A DNA stretch of 64,000 nucleotides from JAKFWF01 sp963750535 (GTDB lineage Bacteria > Pseudomonadota > Alphaproteobacteria > Rhizobiales > Hyphomicrobiaceae). The stretch covers positions 1-64,000 of the forward strand of contig CAVVRF010000040.1 of assembly GCA_963750535.1 (NCBI GenBank), written 5' to 3'. The notes below the pieces were generated by a model. It saw only the letters and a program-made list of their open reading frames with translations, made no database searches and was not told where the DNA came from. Shown here piece after piece: positions 1-8,961 of the stretch. How positions within the stretch are numbered: position 1 is the first letter of the stretch; every line of letters begins with the position of its first letter. The translations under genes were made by a program, and so were the position numbers.

Positions 1-151
1 AAGTCTATTAGACGAAAGTGCGGCGTTCGGACGATCGCGAATATGAGATATTCAGGCACCGTAGTGCTCCGAGCTTTCGGAGCGGGGGCAAGGCAAAGAG
101 AACCGTAAGGCTGGCTGGGAAGGAAAACGCTCACTGGCAACAATTCAAGAT

Positions 152-1765
152 GTGCAACTATCGAAACGGCAAGGCGGCATATCCGCCGAGGAGAAGCGAG
201 TTATCTTCGCCTCGTCGCTCGGTACAGTGTTCGAATGGTACGACTTCTACCTTTACGCCACCTTGGCACCGTTCTTCGCGGCGCTGTTCTTTCCGCCGGG
301 CAACGACACCGCCGCGCTGATGTCCGCCTTCGCGACCTACGCGGCGGGCTTTTTGATTCGTCCGTTCGGCGCGGTGATCTTCGGCCGAATTGGTGACATC
401 GTCGGCCGCAAGTACACCTTCCTGATGACGATCATGATCATGGGCCTGTCGACGTTCGCGGTCGGCCTGTTGCCGACGTTCAGCGAGATCGGCTGGATGG
501 CTTCGGTGCTGCTCGTGTCGCTGCGCCTGTTGCAGGGCCTCGCGCTCGGCGGCGAGTATGGCGGCGCCGCAACCTACGTGGCCGAGCACGCTCGCCCGGA
601 CGAGCGCGGCTGGGCGACGAGTTGGATCCAGACGACCGCCACGCTCGGGTTCTTCATGGCGCTGGTTGTCATCGGCGTTTCCCGCTTCTACTTCTTCGAC
701 CCGAAGACATTTGCCTCGGCGTCTCTGTTGGCTGGCTGGCGTTGGCCATTCTACGTGTCGCTGCTGCTGCTGATCTTCTCGGTCTACATCCGGTTGAAGC
801 TCAATGAATCGCCGGTGTTCACAAAGATGAAGGAGGAGGGTCGCGGCTCGAAGGCGCCGATCACCGAGAGCTTCTTCCGCTACCCGAACAACAAGTACGT
901 CCTTCTCGCGCTGCTCGGCGCCACCGCCGGACAGGGCGTGGTCTGGTATACCGGACAGTTCTATGCGCTGTTCTTCCTGACCATCACGGCGAAGGTGGAT
1001 ATCGTCACCGCCTACATCATGGTCGGCGTTTCGCTGCTCATCGGCACGCCGTTCTTCGTCATCTTCGGCTGGCTGAGCGACCGGATCGGGCGGCTGAAGA
1101 TCATCCTTGCCGGATGCGCCATCGCGGCGGCGACCTACATGTACCTGTTCCCGGCGCTGCTGCAGGCGGTCAATCCCGACCTGGCGGTATTCCAGACCCA
1201 GCACAAGGTGGTGCTGACGACGGACACGAAGGAGTGCAACTTCCACATCTTCGTCGGCCCGTGGTCGAAGTTCACCGAGTGCGATCGTGCGAAGGACTTC
1301 CTGACCAAGGCCGGTCTCTCGTTCGATACCGTGCACAAGGACGGGGCGAAGAACGAGCTGCAGATCGGTCCGGAGAAGATCGCCACCTTCAACGCCAAGG
1401 ACGCGACCGAGGCGCTGGCACGGCTGAAGTATCCGACCAAGGCAGATCCGGCCAAGATCGACTGGTTCAAGACGATGACGATCCTGACCATCTTCCTGAT
1501 CTACGTGACGATGGTTTACGGACCGATTGCGGCGTTCCTGGTCGAGTTGTTCCCGACCAACATCCGCTACACGTCGATGTCGCTGCCCTATCACATCGGC
1601 AACGGCTGGTTCGGCGGCATGCTGCCGTTGCTGGCGACGGCTGTGGTCGCGTGGACGGGCAACATCTATGCCGGCCTGTACTATCCGATCGGTGTCTCGA
1701 TCATGACCGTGGTGATCGGCCTGTTGTTCCTGAAGGAAACCAAGGATCGCGACATTACCATCTGA
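152..1765 (+). CDS. MHS-family MFS transporter (metabolite:H+ symporter)
   Basis: Inner-membrane secondary transporter of the metabolite:H+ symporter branch of the major facilitator superfamily (ProP/KgtP-like). The N-terminus has the family signature with FEWYDF near residue 27 and a loop 2-3 motif of the G-R-x-G-D-x-x-G-R-K type (GRIGDIVGRK). About 12 membrane segments are visible. At 537 aa it is about 100 aa longer than KgtP; the extra stretch (roughly residues 345-445) is hydrophilic, has two Cys, and sits between the last transmembrane pairs. The start is a GTG; no better start is seen upstream. A strong terminator follows at once, so it is probably monocistronic. Substrate cannot be told from sequence; small carboxylates or osmolytes are usual for the family. 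Confidence 0.88.
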   Translation: MQLSKRQGGISAEEKRVIFASSLGTVFEWYDFYLYATLAPFFAALFFPPGNDTAALMSAFATYAAGFLIRPFGAVIFGRIGDIVGRKYTFLMTIMIMGLSTFAVGLLPTFSEIGWMASVLLVSLRLLQGLALGGEYGGAATYVAEHARPDERGWATSWIQTTATLGFFMALVVIGVSRFYFFDPKTFASASLLAGWRWPFYVSLLLLIFSVYIRLKLNESPVFTKMKEEGRGSKAPITESFFRYPNNKYVLLALLGATAGQGVVWYTGQFYALFFLTITAKVDIVTAYIMVGVSLLIGTPFFVIFGWLSDRIGRLKIILAGCAIAAATYMYLFPALLQAVNPDLAVFQTQHKVVLTTDTKECNFHIFVGPWSKFTECDRAKDFLTKAGLSFDTVHKDGAKNELQIGPEKIATFNAKDATEALARLKYPTKADPAKIDWFKTMTILTIFLIYVTMVYGPIAAFLVELFPTNIRYTSMSLPYHIGNGWFGGMLPLLATAVVAWTGNIYAGLYYPIGVSIMTVVIGLLFLKETKDRDITI

Positions 1766-1791
1766 TAGCGGCTTCGATCGAGCGAGGCTCA

Positions 1792-1824
1792 TCCCGCGGC
1801 AGGCAACTGCCGCGGGACTTTTTT
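1792..1824 (+). terminator. Rho-independent terminator after the MHS transporter
   Basis: A perfect GC-rich stem of 11 bp (TCCCGCGGCAG with its complement) closes a GCAA tetraloop and is followed by ACTTTTTT. It lies 27 nt after the transporter stop codon and also separates it from the convergent TIR gene. Confidence 0.9.
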
Positions 1825-1904
1825 GCGCGGGCGCCGGGCGCTGCACGTGGGCCGCACCGGGCGGCAAGCCCGCCGCCCGGCGCATCGCGGATTGCACCGG
1901 CTGC

Positions 1905-4472
1905 TCAGTCCTGATTGATCAGGTAGTGGATCCTGTCGTTGAAATGCAGCGATGCCAGACTTGCCGGCGGCGGCAGCGGCGGCGGCGTGTCGAGAATGAT
2001 CGGGATGATGTCGGGCAATTCGCCGTCACCGCGTCGCCGCAGGGCGTATTCGGCCTCCTTGATGACCCATTCCGAGCGCTTCGCCGAGTGCGACCAGAAC
2101 AGCAGGAACAGGTCGCAGCGGTCGATGTTCTTGTAGATCTCGCGCTGCCAGCGGTCGCCGGGGTCGAGGGTCAGGATGTCCTGGAAGAAACTGACCCCGG
2201 CGGCCTGCAGCGCCTGCGCGCGCTTGAGCACCTCCTTGCGGTCGTCGGAGGCATAAGACAGGAAGGCGTGCTCGTAACGCCGGGCGCTGTCGCCTTGCCG
2301 GGCCGATTGCGGCGCGGCCGCCCGCGCGTCGGCCTTGAGCCGGTACTTTATGCAGCCGACGAGGCCGCCGGATACCGCGATCCGCACCACCGGATGGAAG
2401 GTCCGGCCGTCGCTGCCTTGCGGCAGGGTGACGATGAACTGGCAGAACACCGGCTCGCCGCGCCAGGTGACCGTCTGCTCCGGCTCGTCGACCTCGAGGC
2501 CGGTCGCGGACAGCGAAACGGTTACCTTTGCGCCGCGCGCGATCGGCGTCAGCAGTGTGCTGGCGCCGCGCCGGGCCGCCGTCGGGTCCATCATCGCCGC
2601 CATCGCCTCGGCGCGGGCCGCATGCTCCGGCACGTGCAGGAATACCTGAACTAGCACGGACGTCTGCGGCGGCGCGGCGTCCGGCGAGAACACCGAGCAG
2701 TCGACGGTGTCGGTTGGCGGCGCGGGCATGGCCTTGCGTTTGCCCAGGAAGCCGAACAACGGGAACATGTTGAGCTTGAAGCCGATGGTGGCGAGCAGCC
2801 TGCCGAGCACGTCCCGGCCGAGCAGGCCGTTGTAGAGCGCCGCGTAGGTCACGATGGCGCCAGCGAGCAGGGACAGCGCCAGCAATGGCCCCTGATGGCC
2901 GCCGGCCGACTTGCTCGCGGACTGGGCAGGTGCCTCGATCCGCGGCGGACGGGGCTTGGGGCCGGCAGCATGTGGTGCCAGAATCGCCTCGCCCGCCCGC
3001 ACCGGCCGATCGACGGCGACCGCGGGCGCTGCTGCCACAGCCGCCATCGGGCGTTCGATTGGCGGCGAGGGCGCGGGCGGGGCAGCTGCTTCCGGTGGCG
3101 GTTCGGCAGGCGGCGGGCCGAGCCGCGCGTTGGCCTCGCCCGGCGGCAGCGTCGCCAGCGTGCCGTCGGCCAGGACCTCGACCAGGCCGTCCCGGATCAG
3201 GCGCAGCAAGGCCGCCTCGACGTGGAAGCCGGATTTCACGTCGAACGCGCCGGCAAGATAGCGCTCGATCGCCGCTTCCAATGCCGGCACGTCTGCCATG
3301 GTTGCGCGCTCCTTGGCGAGCGCACTGTAAAGCAGCATCTCCTCCTTGGTTTCCTGCTCGATGGCTTCATCGGCGAGCGTTGCGATCGCGCCGCGATTGT
3401 CCGCCATGGTATTGAAGTAGAGGCTGCGGGACGCCTCCGTCAGATATTGGCCACGGCGGCGCGTCAGGCTGAGCGCCCGCCCCAGCAGCAGCGCCCCGCC
3501 GCAGCCGATCACGCCGGCGAGCACCAATGGGTTCACGGCCGCGATGGCGATCTTGCCGCCGGTAGCGATCTTGCCAGCGACGCCGATGGCGCCCACGCCG
3601 ACCCCGCCGGTTGCCGCCAGGCCGAGCCGCACCTTATCTTTCAGGCGCAGGCTGACGCGCACGTTCGGGAATGCGATCTCGATGTCGGACAGCGGCATGT
3701 TCTTGAACAGCTTCAGATAGATGGTGTCCGCGCCAGCCGTCGAAAGTGGCTGCCCGCTCTTCCTGAGGCGCCGTTCGGCGGCTTTCCGGTCGAGCTTCTC
3801 GCTCTGCATGGTCTCGCGCACCCGCGTTTCGAGCGGCTTCGGCTCTAACAGCAGGAACAGCCGCTGGAACGTCGGCGCGCCGCTCGCGCTTCCGCCAGAT
3901 GGCACCTTGCTATCGGCCGGCCCTGGCGGCGCATTGATCACGCCGCGATGGTAGATCAGACAATGCTCGAACGCGCCGAAGTCGACGCTTATGTCGAGCC
4001 CGCGGTGCTTGTCGCGGCCGGCCAATAGCTCGATCTCGGACGGATCGAGCCGCGTGTAGCCGGCGCGTTCGAGCACGTCCCGCATCTGCTCGACCACCAG
4101 CGCTTGCTGCGCGCGGCGCTCCACTTCGCCGATCACGGCCGCCGCACGTGACGTGCCGTCCGGGTTGAAACGCTCGTAGGCCCGCTTCAGCTCGAGCAGC
4201 TCGGCGTCCCACTGCTGGCTGCGCCGGCTGCTCAGCTGCCGGAACAGGCGCCGCGCCTCGGCCGCCTGACCTGGCGGCCATGCGCGTTCCTGCGTCAACC
4301 GCTCGATGAGGTCGGCGGCGGTGATCGGCAGCATCGCCTCGGCTCGATCGTCGCTTTCGGGGGCGCGGGAGCGAAACCGCTGGCCGCGCAGTGCCGCTTC
4401 TGCCGGCTGCTCGCCAGCGATCGCTGCCGGACTGCGTGCCGGGTTCGTTGCTCGCAGCTGGGAGTCGGACAT
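1905..4472 (-). CDS. DUF3754 (TMEM143-like) membrane protein with C-terminal TIR domain
   Basis: An 855-aa multi-domain protein. Residues about 130-400 resemble DUF3754/TMEM143: a conserved block with LKLFKNMPLSDIE near residue 250, then a glycine-rich hydrophobic hairpin (about 277-333), then a block with YFNTMADNRGA. A Pro/Ala-rich linker (about 447-527) leads to another hydrophobic segment (about 527-550), a probable beta-sandwich domain (about 590-713, with VLVQVFLH and a DEPEQTVTWRG patch), and a TIR domain (about 732-855). The TIR part shows FLSYASDD, a WVIKEAEYA helix with a Glu at the place of the NADase glutamate, and FxD-like beta strands. The start at MSDSQL is preceded by GGAGCAGGGG; an upstream in-frame ATG at 4499 has no ribosome site. 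It stands alone between convergent and divergent genes. TIR domains in bacteria are often NAD-degrading immune effectors; that role here is inference. Confidence 0.75.
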   Translation of the reverse strand: MSDSQLRATNPARSPAAIAGEQPAEAALRGQRFRSRAPESDDRAEAMLPITAADLIERLTQERAWPPGQAAEARRLFRQLSSRRSQQWDAELLELKRAYERFNPDGTSRAAAVIGEVERRAQQALVVEQMRDVLERAGYTRLDPSEIELLAGRDKHRGLDISVDFGAFEHCLIYHRGVINAPPGPADSKVPSGGSASGAPTFQRLFLLLEPKPLETRVRETMQSEKLDRKAAERRLRKSGQPLSTAGADTIYLKLFKNMPLSDIEIAFPNVRVSLRLKDKVRLGLAATGGVGVGAIGVAGKIATGGKIAIAAVNPLVLAGVIGCGGALLLGRALSLTRRRGQYLTEASRSLYFNTMADNRGAIATLADEAIEQETKEEMLLYSALAKERATMADVPALEAAIERYLAGAFDVKSGFHVEAALLRLIRDGLVEVLADGTLATLPPGEANARLGPPPAEPPPEAAAPPAPSPPIERPMAAVAAAPAVAVDRPVRAGEAILAPHAAGPKPRPPRIEAPAQSASKSAGGHQGPLLALSLLAGAIVTYAALYNGLLGRDVLGRLLATIGFKLNMFPLFGFLGKRKAMPAPPTDTVDCSVFSPDAAPPQTSVLVQVFLHVPEHAARAEAMAAMMDPTAARRGASTLLTPIARGAKVTVSLSATGLEVDEPEQTVTWRGEPVFCQFIVTLPQGSDGRTFHPVVRIAVSGGLVGCIKYRLKADARAAAPQSARQGDSARRYEHAFLSYASDDRKEVLKRAQALQAAGVSFFQDILTLDPGDRWQREIYKNIDRCDLFLLFWSHSAKRSEWVIKEAEYALRRRGDGELPDIIPIILDTPPPLPPPASLASLHFNDRIHYLINQD

Positions 4473-4666
4473 CCCCTGCTCCACCCCGGATCGATACAAA
4501 ACCTATGGCAACGCCGCAATCGAACCCAGGCACGCCGCCGCCAAGGCCCGAGAACTCAACACGAACCTGCCCCGGCACGCAACTCGGCGGCTGTACATGC
4601 ATAGCGACGGAAGGGGCACCGCCTATCGTTAGAGGATTGCAACGGAGCTTTGGGAGGTTCTGAGCA

Positions 4667-5458
4667 ATGCGCCATGCCACAATTGGCCTGTTCATCGGGT
4701 TTGTTGGCCTGCTGGCGCTTTTCAGGGCGCTCGAGTGGCTGCGACCTGCGGAGCGGCGGCTGCCGATACTGCGGCGCGGCTTCTGGACCGATCTCGCGTA
4801 TTGGGTGTTCACTCCCTTGGTGACGCGAACGACCACTCGTGTGTCGGTTTTGATCGTCCTCGTGCCGTTCGCACTCGTCGTCTACGGACGGGTTGACAAG
4901 GATCTCATCCAGAATGGATTTGGCCCAGCCGCTCGGTTGCCGCTCTGGGTCCAGGCGATCGCCATATTCACTCTTGCGGACTTCATCGGATATTGGATGC
5001 ACCGGTGGTTCCACGGTGGCCGCCTGTGGCGCTTCCACGCCATCCATCATTCCTCGGCGGATCTCGACTGGCTCTCCTCGGTCCGATTGCATCCGGTCAA
5101 CGACGTTCTCATGCGTGTGGCGGCCACGCTTCCCATTCTTGCGCTCGGCTTTGCGCCCATGGCCGTTGCCGCGATCCTTCCCGCGCTCACCTTCATGGCC
5201 GTGGTCGTGCACGCCAACGTCGATTGGGATTGGGGCCCATTGCGATCCGTGCTGGCCTCACCGCGATTTCACCGCTGGCATCACAGCGACGAGGCCGCGG
5301 CCCGCGACAAGAACTTCGCGGGCATCTTTCCGGTCTGGGATATCCTGTTCGGCACCTACTACATGCCGCGCAATATCCTCCCAGCCTCGTTCGGCACCAG
5401 CACGCCCGTGCCAACGGGCCTGATCGGCCAACTGGTGTTCCCGTTCAGGAAGATCTGA
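4667..5458 (+). CDS. Sterol desaturase / fatty acid hydroxylase family protein
   Basis: A 263-aa integral membrane di-iron enzyme of the fatty acid hydroxylase superfamily. The three histidine boxes are present: HRWFH (about residue 112), HAIHH (about 125) and HRWHH (about 204), with a fourth His in between (RLHPVND). Four or more hydrophobic segments surround them. Proteins of this type hydroxylate or desaturate lipids, sterols or carotenoids; the substrate is not visible. A GGGAGG ribosome site precedes the ATG. It is divergent from the TIR gene and convergent with the copper cluster, so it is likely a single-gene unit. Confidence 0.85.
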   Translation: MRHATIGLFIGFVGLLALFRALEWLRPAERRLPILRRGFWTDLAYWVFTPLVTRTTTRVSVLIVLVPFALVVYGRVDKDLIQNGFGPAARLPLWVQAIAIFTLADFIGYWMHRWFHGGRLWRFHAIHHSSADLDWLSSVRLHPVNDVLMRVAATLPILALGFAPMAVAAILPALTFMAVVVHANVDWDWGPLRSVLASPRFHRWHHSDEAAARDKNFAGIFPVWDILFGTYYMPRNILPASFGTSTPVPTGLIGQLVFPFRKI

Positions 5459-5611
5459 GCACGCCCCTTCAGGCGGCATTACGCGAAGGCGAAAACGCGC
5501 ACATCGGACGATCCGAGCCTGGCCTCGCGCGCACTCGCCGGATCCGCTCGTTTGAAACCGACAACGTGAATATGGGACGAACTCGGTAACGCGATGACAA
5601 CTCCAATGTCC

Positions 5612-6094
5612 TCACGCCGCGCCGGGCTGTCGATCCCGCCACGGAGCGTGGTCGATCGCGATCCACTGAGCCAATGGCGGGATTGCGATCCACTGCAGGA
5701 GCGGTGTGAGACCTGTGCCAATCAGCGGTACGACCGGCATCGCCTCCGAATAGGTCCAGCTGCCACGCACGCTCACGTTCAGCCACTCGCTGTAGATGGT
5801 ATAGACGACCCCAAGCACAAGGCTCGCCATGTAGACGCGCCGGGTCCCGACTGACGGCCACGTCGCCCGTCCGAAGAATGCGAGCGCGATCAGGATTGCC
5901 AGCCCGGCAATCATCGCATCGCCCAACGTGCAATGGACGACGGCGAAGGCTTGCTGCCGGACCGTCCCTGTCGACCATAGCGTGTAGAGCGGCAATTGCA
6001 GGACCTCCCATGTGAGGTGCGCCGCGATCGACGTGCCGAGGTACCAGCGCAGGGCCTGGGTCCAATCGGGAATTCTCTCCGGCCCCGCGCGCAT
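5612..6094 (-). CDS. Small integral membrane protein in the copper operon
   Basis: A 160-aa protein with about four or five hydrophobic segments and no motif I can name. The start lies 4 nt after the stop codon of the copper ATPase on the same strand, so it is almost surely translated from the same transcript. The N-terminal half has HLTWEVLQLPLY and a short His-Cys pair (VVHCTLGD) inside a membrane segment, residues that could bind metal, but this is speculation. Similar small membrane proteins are seen next to heavy-metal ATPase genes. Function unknown. Confidence 0.7.
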   Translation of the reverse strand: MRAGPERIPDWTQALRWYLGTSIAAHLTWEVLQLPLYTLWSTGTVRQQAFAVVHCTLGDAMIAGLAILIALAFFGRATWPSVGTRRVYMASLVLGVVYTIYSEWLNVSVRGSWTYSEAMPVVPLIGTGLTPLLQWIAIPPLAQWIAIDHAPWRDRQPGAA

Positions 6095-6098
6095 CGCT

Positions 6099-8460
6099 TT
6101 ACAGCCTGACCCGGTTCAGCCGCAGCGCATTGCCGATGACACTTACCGACGACAGCGCCATCGCAGCTGCGGCGATGATCGGCGACAGCAGGATGCCGAG
6201 GAACGGATACAGCACGCCTGCCGCAATCGGCACCCCGGCGGCATTGTAGATGAAGGCGAAGAACAGGTTTTGCCTGATGTTAGCCATCGTTGCGGCGGAC
6301 AGGTGCCGCGCCCGGACGATGCCATTGAGATCACCCTTGAGCAGCGTCACACCGGCGCTCTCCATGGCCACATCCGTGCCGGTACCCATGGCGATGCCGA
6401 CATCGGCAGCCGCGAGAGCCGGCGCATCGTTGACACCGTCACCAGCCATGGCGACGGCTCTGCCTTGAGCCCGGAACCGCGCAACGACCTTGCTCTTGTC
6501 CTCGGGCAGCACCTCCGCCTCGACCTCGGTAATCCCGAGCTTCGCAGCGACGGCTTGCGCAGTTGTCTTGTTGTCGCCCGTCAGCATCACCACGCGAATT
6601 CCAGCGGCCTGCAAAGCAGCAATCGCCGACGGCGTGGTCTTCTTGATCGGATCGGCGATTGCGATGATACCGGCCGCCTTGCCGTCAAGCGCCACGAAGA
6701 TCGCAGTCGCGCCTTCCTTCCGCATCTCATCGGCCGCAGACGCCAAGCTCGCCGTTTCGATGCCGGCCTCCGACATGATGCGTTGGTTGCCGACGACGAG
6801 CTTGCCACCCTCGACAGCTCCGGTGACGCCTTTCCCGACGGGGGAATCGAAGTTCTCGACTGCCGCAAGGGCGAGGCCACGCTCGTTGGCGGCCCGGACA
6901 ATTGCCGCCGCCAGCGGATGCTCGCTGCTACGTTCGAGGCTCGCGGTCAGCCGCAGCAGATCTGCCTCCGAGACGCCATTCGCCGTCTTGATGGCAACGA
7001 CGCTCGGCCTGCCCTCGGTCAATGTGCCCGTCTTGTCGACAACGAGCGTGTCTATTTTCTCCATGCGCTCGAGTGCTTCCGCGCTCTTGATCAGAACGCC
7101 CGATTGAGCCCCGCGCCCGACACCCACCATGATCGACATCGGGGTGGCGAGGCCAAGCGCGCAGGGGCACGCAATGATCAGCACCGACACTGCCGCGATC
7201 AGGCCGTAGGTGAAGCGCGGTTCCGGGCCCCAGATCGACCAAACGGCAAAGGCGACCAGCGCCGCAACGATCACGGCCGGAACGAACCAGGCCGAAACCA
7301 GATCGGCGAGCCTCTGGATCGGGGCCCGGCTCCGCTGCGCCTGCGCCACCATTTGCACGATCTGGGCGAGCACGGTGTCACGGCCGACCTTGTCGGCCCG
7401 CATCACAAACCCGCCAGACTGGTTCATGGTGCCGCCGATCACCTTCTCGCCGACGCTCTTGGTCACCGGCATCGACTCGCCCGTCACCATGGATTCATCG
7501 ATTGCGCTCCGGCCCTCGATGATCTCGCCATCGACAGGCACTCGCTCGCCGGGGCGCACCCGCAGCTTCTCTCCCACCATCACCTGATCGAGACTCTACA
7601 TCCTCATCCGTGCCATCGGCTCTTAGACGTCGCGCCATCTTGGGTGACAGATCGAGGAGCGCCCGAATGGCCCCACTCGTCTGCTCGCGCGCCCTCAGCT
7701 CGAGCACCTGCCCCAGGAGCACCAGCACGGTAATGACCGCCGCCGCCTCGAAATAGATGGCAACCGAGCCGTCATGGCTTCTCATGGATGTCGGAAACAG
7801 GCCGGGCCAAAGCGTCCCTGTCACGCTGTAGATCCAGGCGACACCTGTCCCCATGGCAATCAGTGTGAACATGTTGAGGTTGCGGGTCTTGAGTGACCTC
7901 CAACCCCGCTCGAAGAACGGCCAGCCGGCCCACAGCACCACGGGCGTCGCCAGGAGCAGCTGTATCCAATTGGATTTCTGCTGACCGAGCCACTGGTGCA
8001 GGCCCGTCAGGTGCCCGCCCATCTCGAGCGCGAACACAGGTAGCGTAAGTGCAATGCCAATCCAGAAGCGCCGTGTCATGTCGGCGAGCTCGGGATTGGG
8101 CTGAGTTTCCGCCGAGACGAGTTCCGGCTCGAGCGCCATCCCGCAGATCGGGCACGATCCCGGCCCCTCCTGCCGGATTTCCGGATGCATGGGGCAAGTG
8201 TAGATCGTACCAGCCGGATCAGCAGCGGCGGTGGGCTTCGCCTCAGGCTTCAGATACTTGGCCGGCTCGGCGATGAATTTCTCGCGGCACTTGCCCGCGC
8301 AAAAATAGTAGGGCCGCCCCTCATGCGTGTGCCGGTGCTTGGCCGTGTGCGGGTCGACGGTCATGCCGCAGACAGGGTCCTTGACGCCGTGCGACACAGG
8401 CGCGCCATGGTCCGCGTCATGCATGTGAGAGTGAGATTTGTCTGCTGTCATATTGACCAT
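6099..8460 (-). CDS. copA: Copper-transporting P1B-type ATPase (one frameshift)
   Basis: Heavy-metal P-type ATPase, about 790 aa if the frame is repaired. The first part (to about 7600) has a His-rich N-terminus, a YHS-like domain (KDPVCGMTVD...YYFCAGKC), a heavy-metal-binding domain (YTCPMHPEI...CPICGM) and the first membrane helices. The second part (from about 7590) has the TGES actuator motif, the CPC metal site in a membrane helix (ACPCALGLATP), the phosphorylation site DKTGT and GDGVNDAPAL. There is no classical HMA domain. The frames are joined by one extra base near 7598-7603 (GTAGAG-T-CTCGATCAG). Start at 8460 has a GAAG-rich ribosome site; MTADK at 8451 is an alternative. It is divergent from csoR, with two CsoR-like operators between them, so copper-induced expression is expected. 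Confidence 0.88.
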
Positions 8461-8495
8461 CCGCTTCTTCTCTCGGACACCTTCCGCCCGTCACA

Positions 8496-8512
8496 ATACC
8501 CTGCGGGGGTAT
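8496..8512. promoter_or_regulatory. CsoR-like operator, distal copy
   Basis: ATACCC-N5-GGGTAT inverted repeat (spacer TGCGG) in the 91-nt gap between copA and csoR. It matches the general C/G-tract palindromes bound by CsoR-family regulators and has the same arms as the second copy 29 bp away. Confidence 0.75.
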
Positions 8513-8524
8513 GCGTTGACATTT

Positions 8525-8541
8525 ATACCCCATCAGGGTAT
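8525..8541. promoter_or_regulatory. CsoR-like operator, csoR-proximal copy
   Basis: ATACCC-N5-GGGTAT inverted repeat (spacer CATCA), ending 10 nt before the csoR start codon. The TTGACA-like hexamer (TTGACAT) at about 8516-8522 lies between the two operators, so binding would cover the csoR promoter region. Confidence 0.75.
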
Positions 8542-8551
8542 ACGTCAAGTC

Positions 8552-8827
8552 ATGACCAAAGACACCAAGACATCCTGCGTCAAACGCCTGAACAGGATCG
8601 AGGGGCAGGTGCGCGGCCTCGTCCGCATGATCGAGGAAGACCGCTATTGCATCGATATCGTCACCCAGATCGCTGCCGTGCGCGCCGCACTCTCGCGCGT
8701 CGAGGAGGAAGTGCTGCGCGACCACGTCCAGCATTGCGTGAGACACGCCATGACCAGCGGCAGCAATGCCGACCAGGAGCAGAAGATCGAAGAGCTGATA
8801 GCGGTGCTCGCACGGGCAAGACAATGA
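8552..8827 (+). CDS. csoR: CsoR-family copper-sensing repressor
   Basis: A 91-aa all-helical DUF156 repressor. The N-terminal signature with RLNRIEGQVRG is present, and the copper ligands of CsoR are in place: Cys33, His58 and Cys62 (C-H-C fingerprint, which separates CsoR from RcnR and FrmR). An extra Cys9 is near the N-terminus. It is divergent from the copper ATPase with two ATACCC-N5-GGGTAT operators in between. Known family behaviour: the apo-protein represses and Cu(I) binding releases DNA. It probably controls both copA and itself. Confidence 0.92.
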   Translation: MTKDTKTSCVKRLNRIEGQVRGLVRMIEEDRYCIDIVTQIAAVRAALSRVEEEVLRDHVQHCVRHAMTSGSNADQEQKIEELIAVLARARQ

Positions 8828-8961
8828 GTCCCGGCCCTCTCCTCGACAAGTTCGGAGGGCTCGAATCGCCCCTCAGACAAGCACTTTGAAACACGGGCGA
8901 TACCAAGTGAAACCATCGATGCGCTACGTTGGCACCTAGATTCTTGCGGACGCTACTCTCA

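Noticed and set aside
158..1897. Long minus-strand open frame opposite the MHS transporter
   Set aside because: Composition is Arg/Gln/His-rich low complexity as expected for the reverse strand of a GC-rich gene; no protein pattern.
1905..5458. Multi-gene antiphage island around the TIR protein
   Set aside because: Neighbours are a transporter and a lipid hydroxylase with their own transcription units; no second defence gene is seen, so only the fusion itself is reported.
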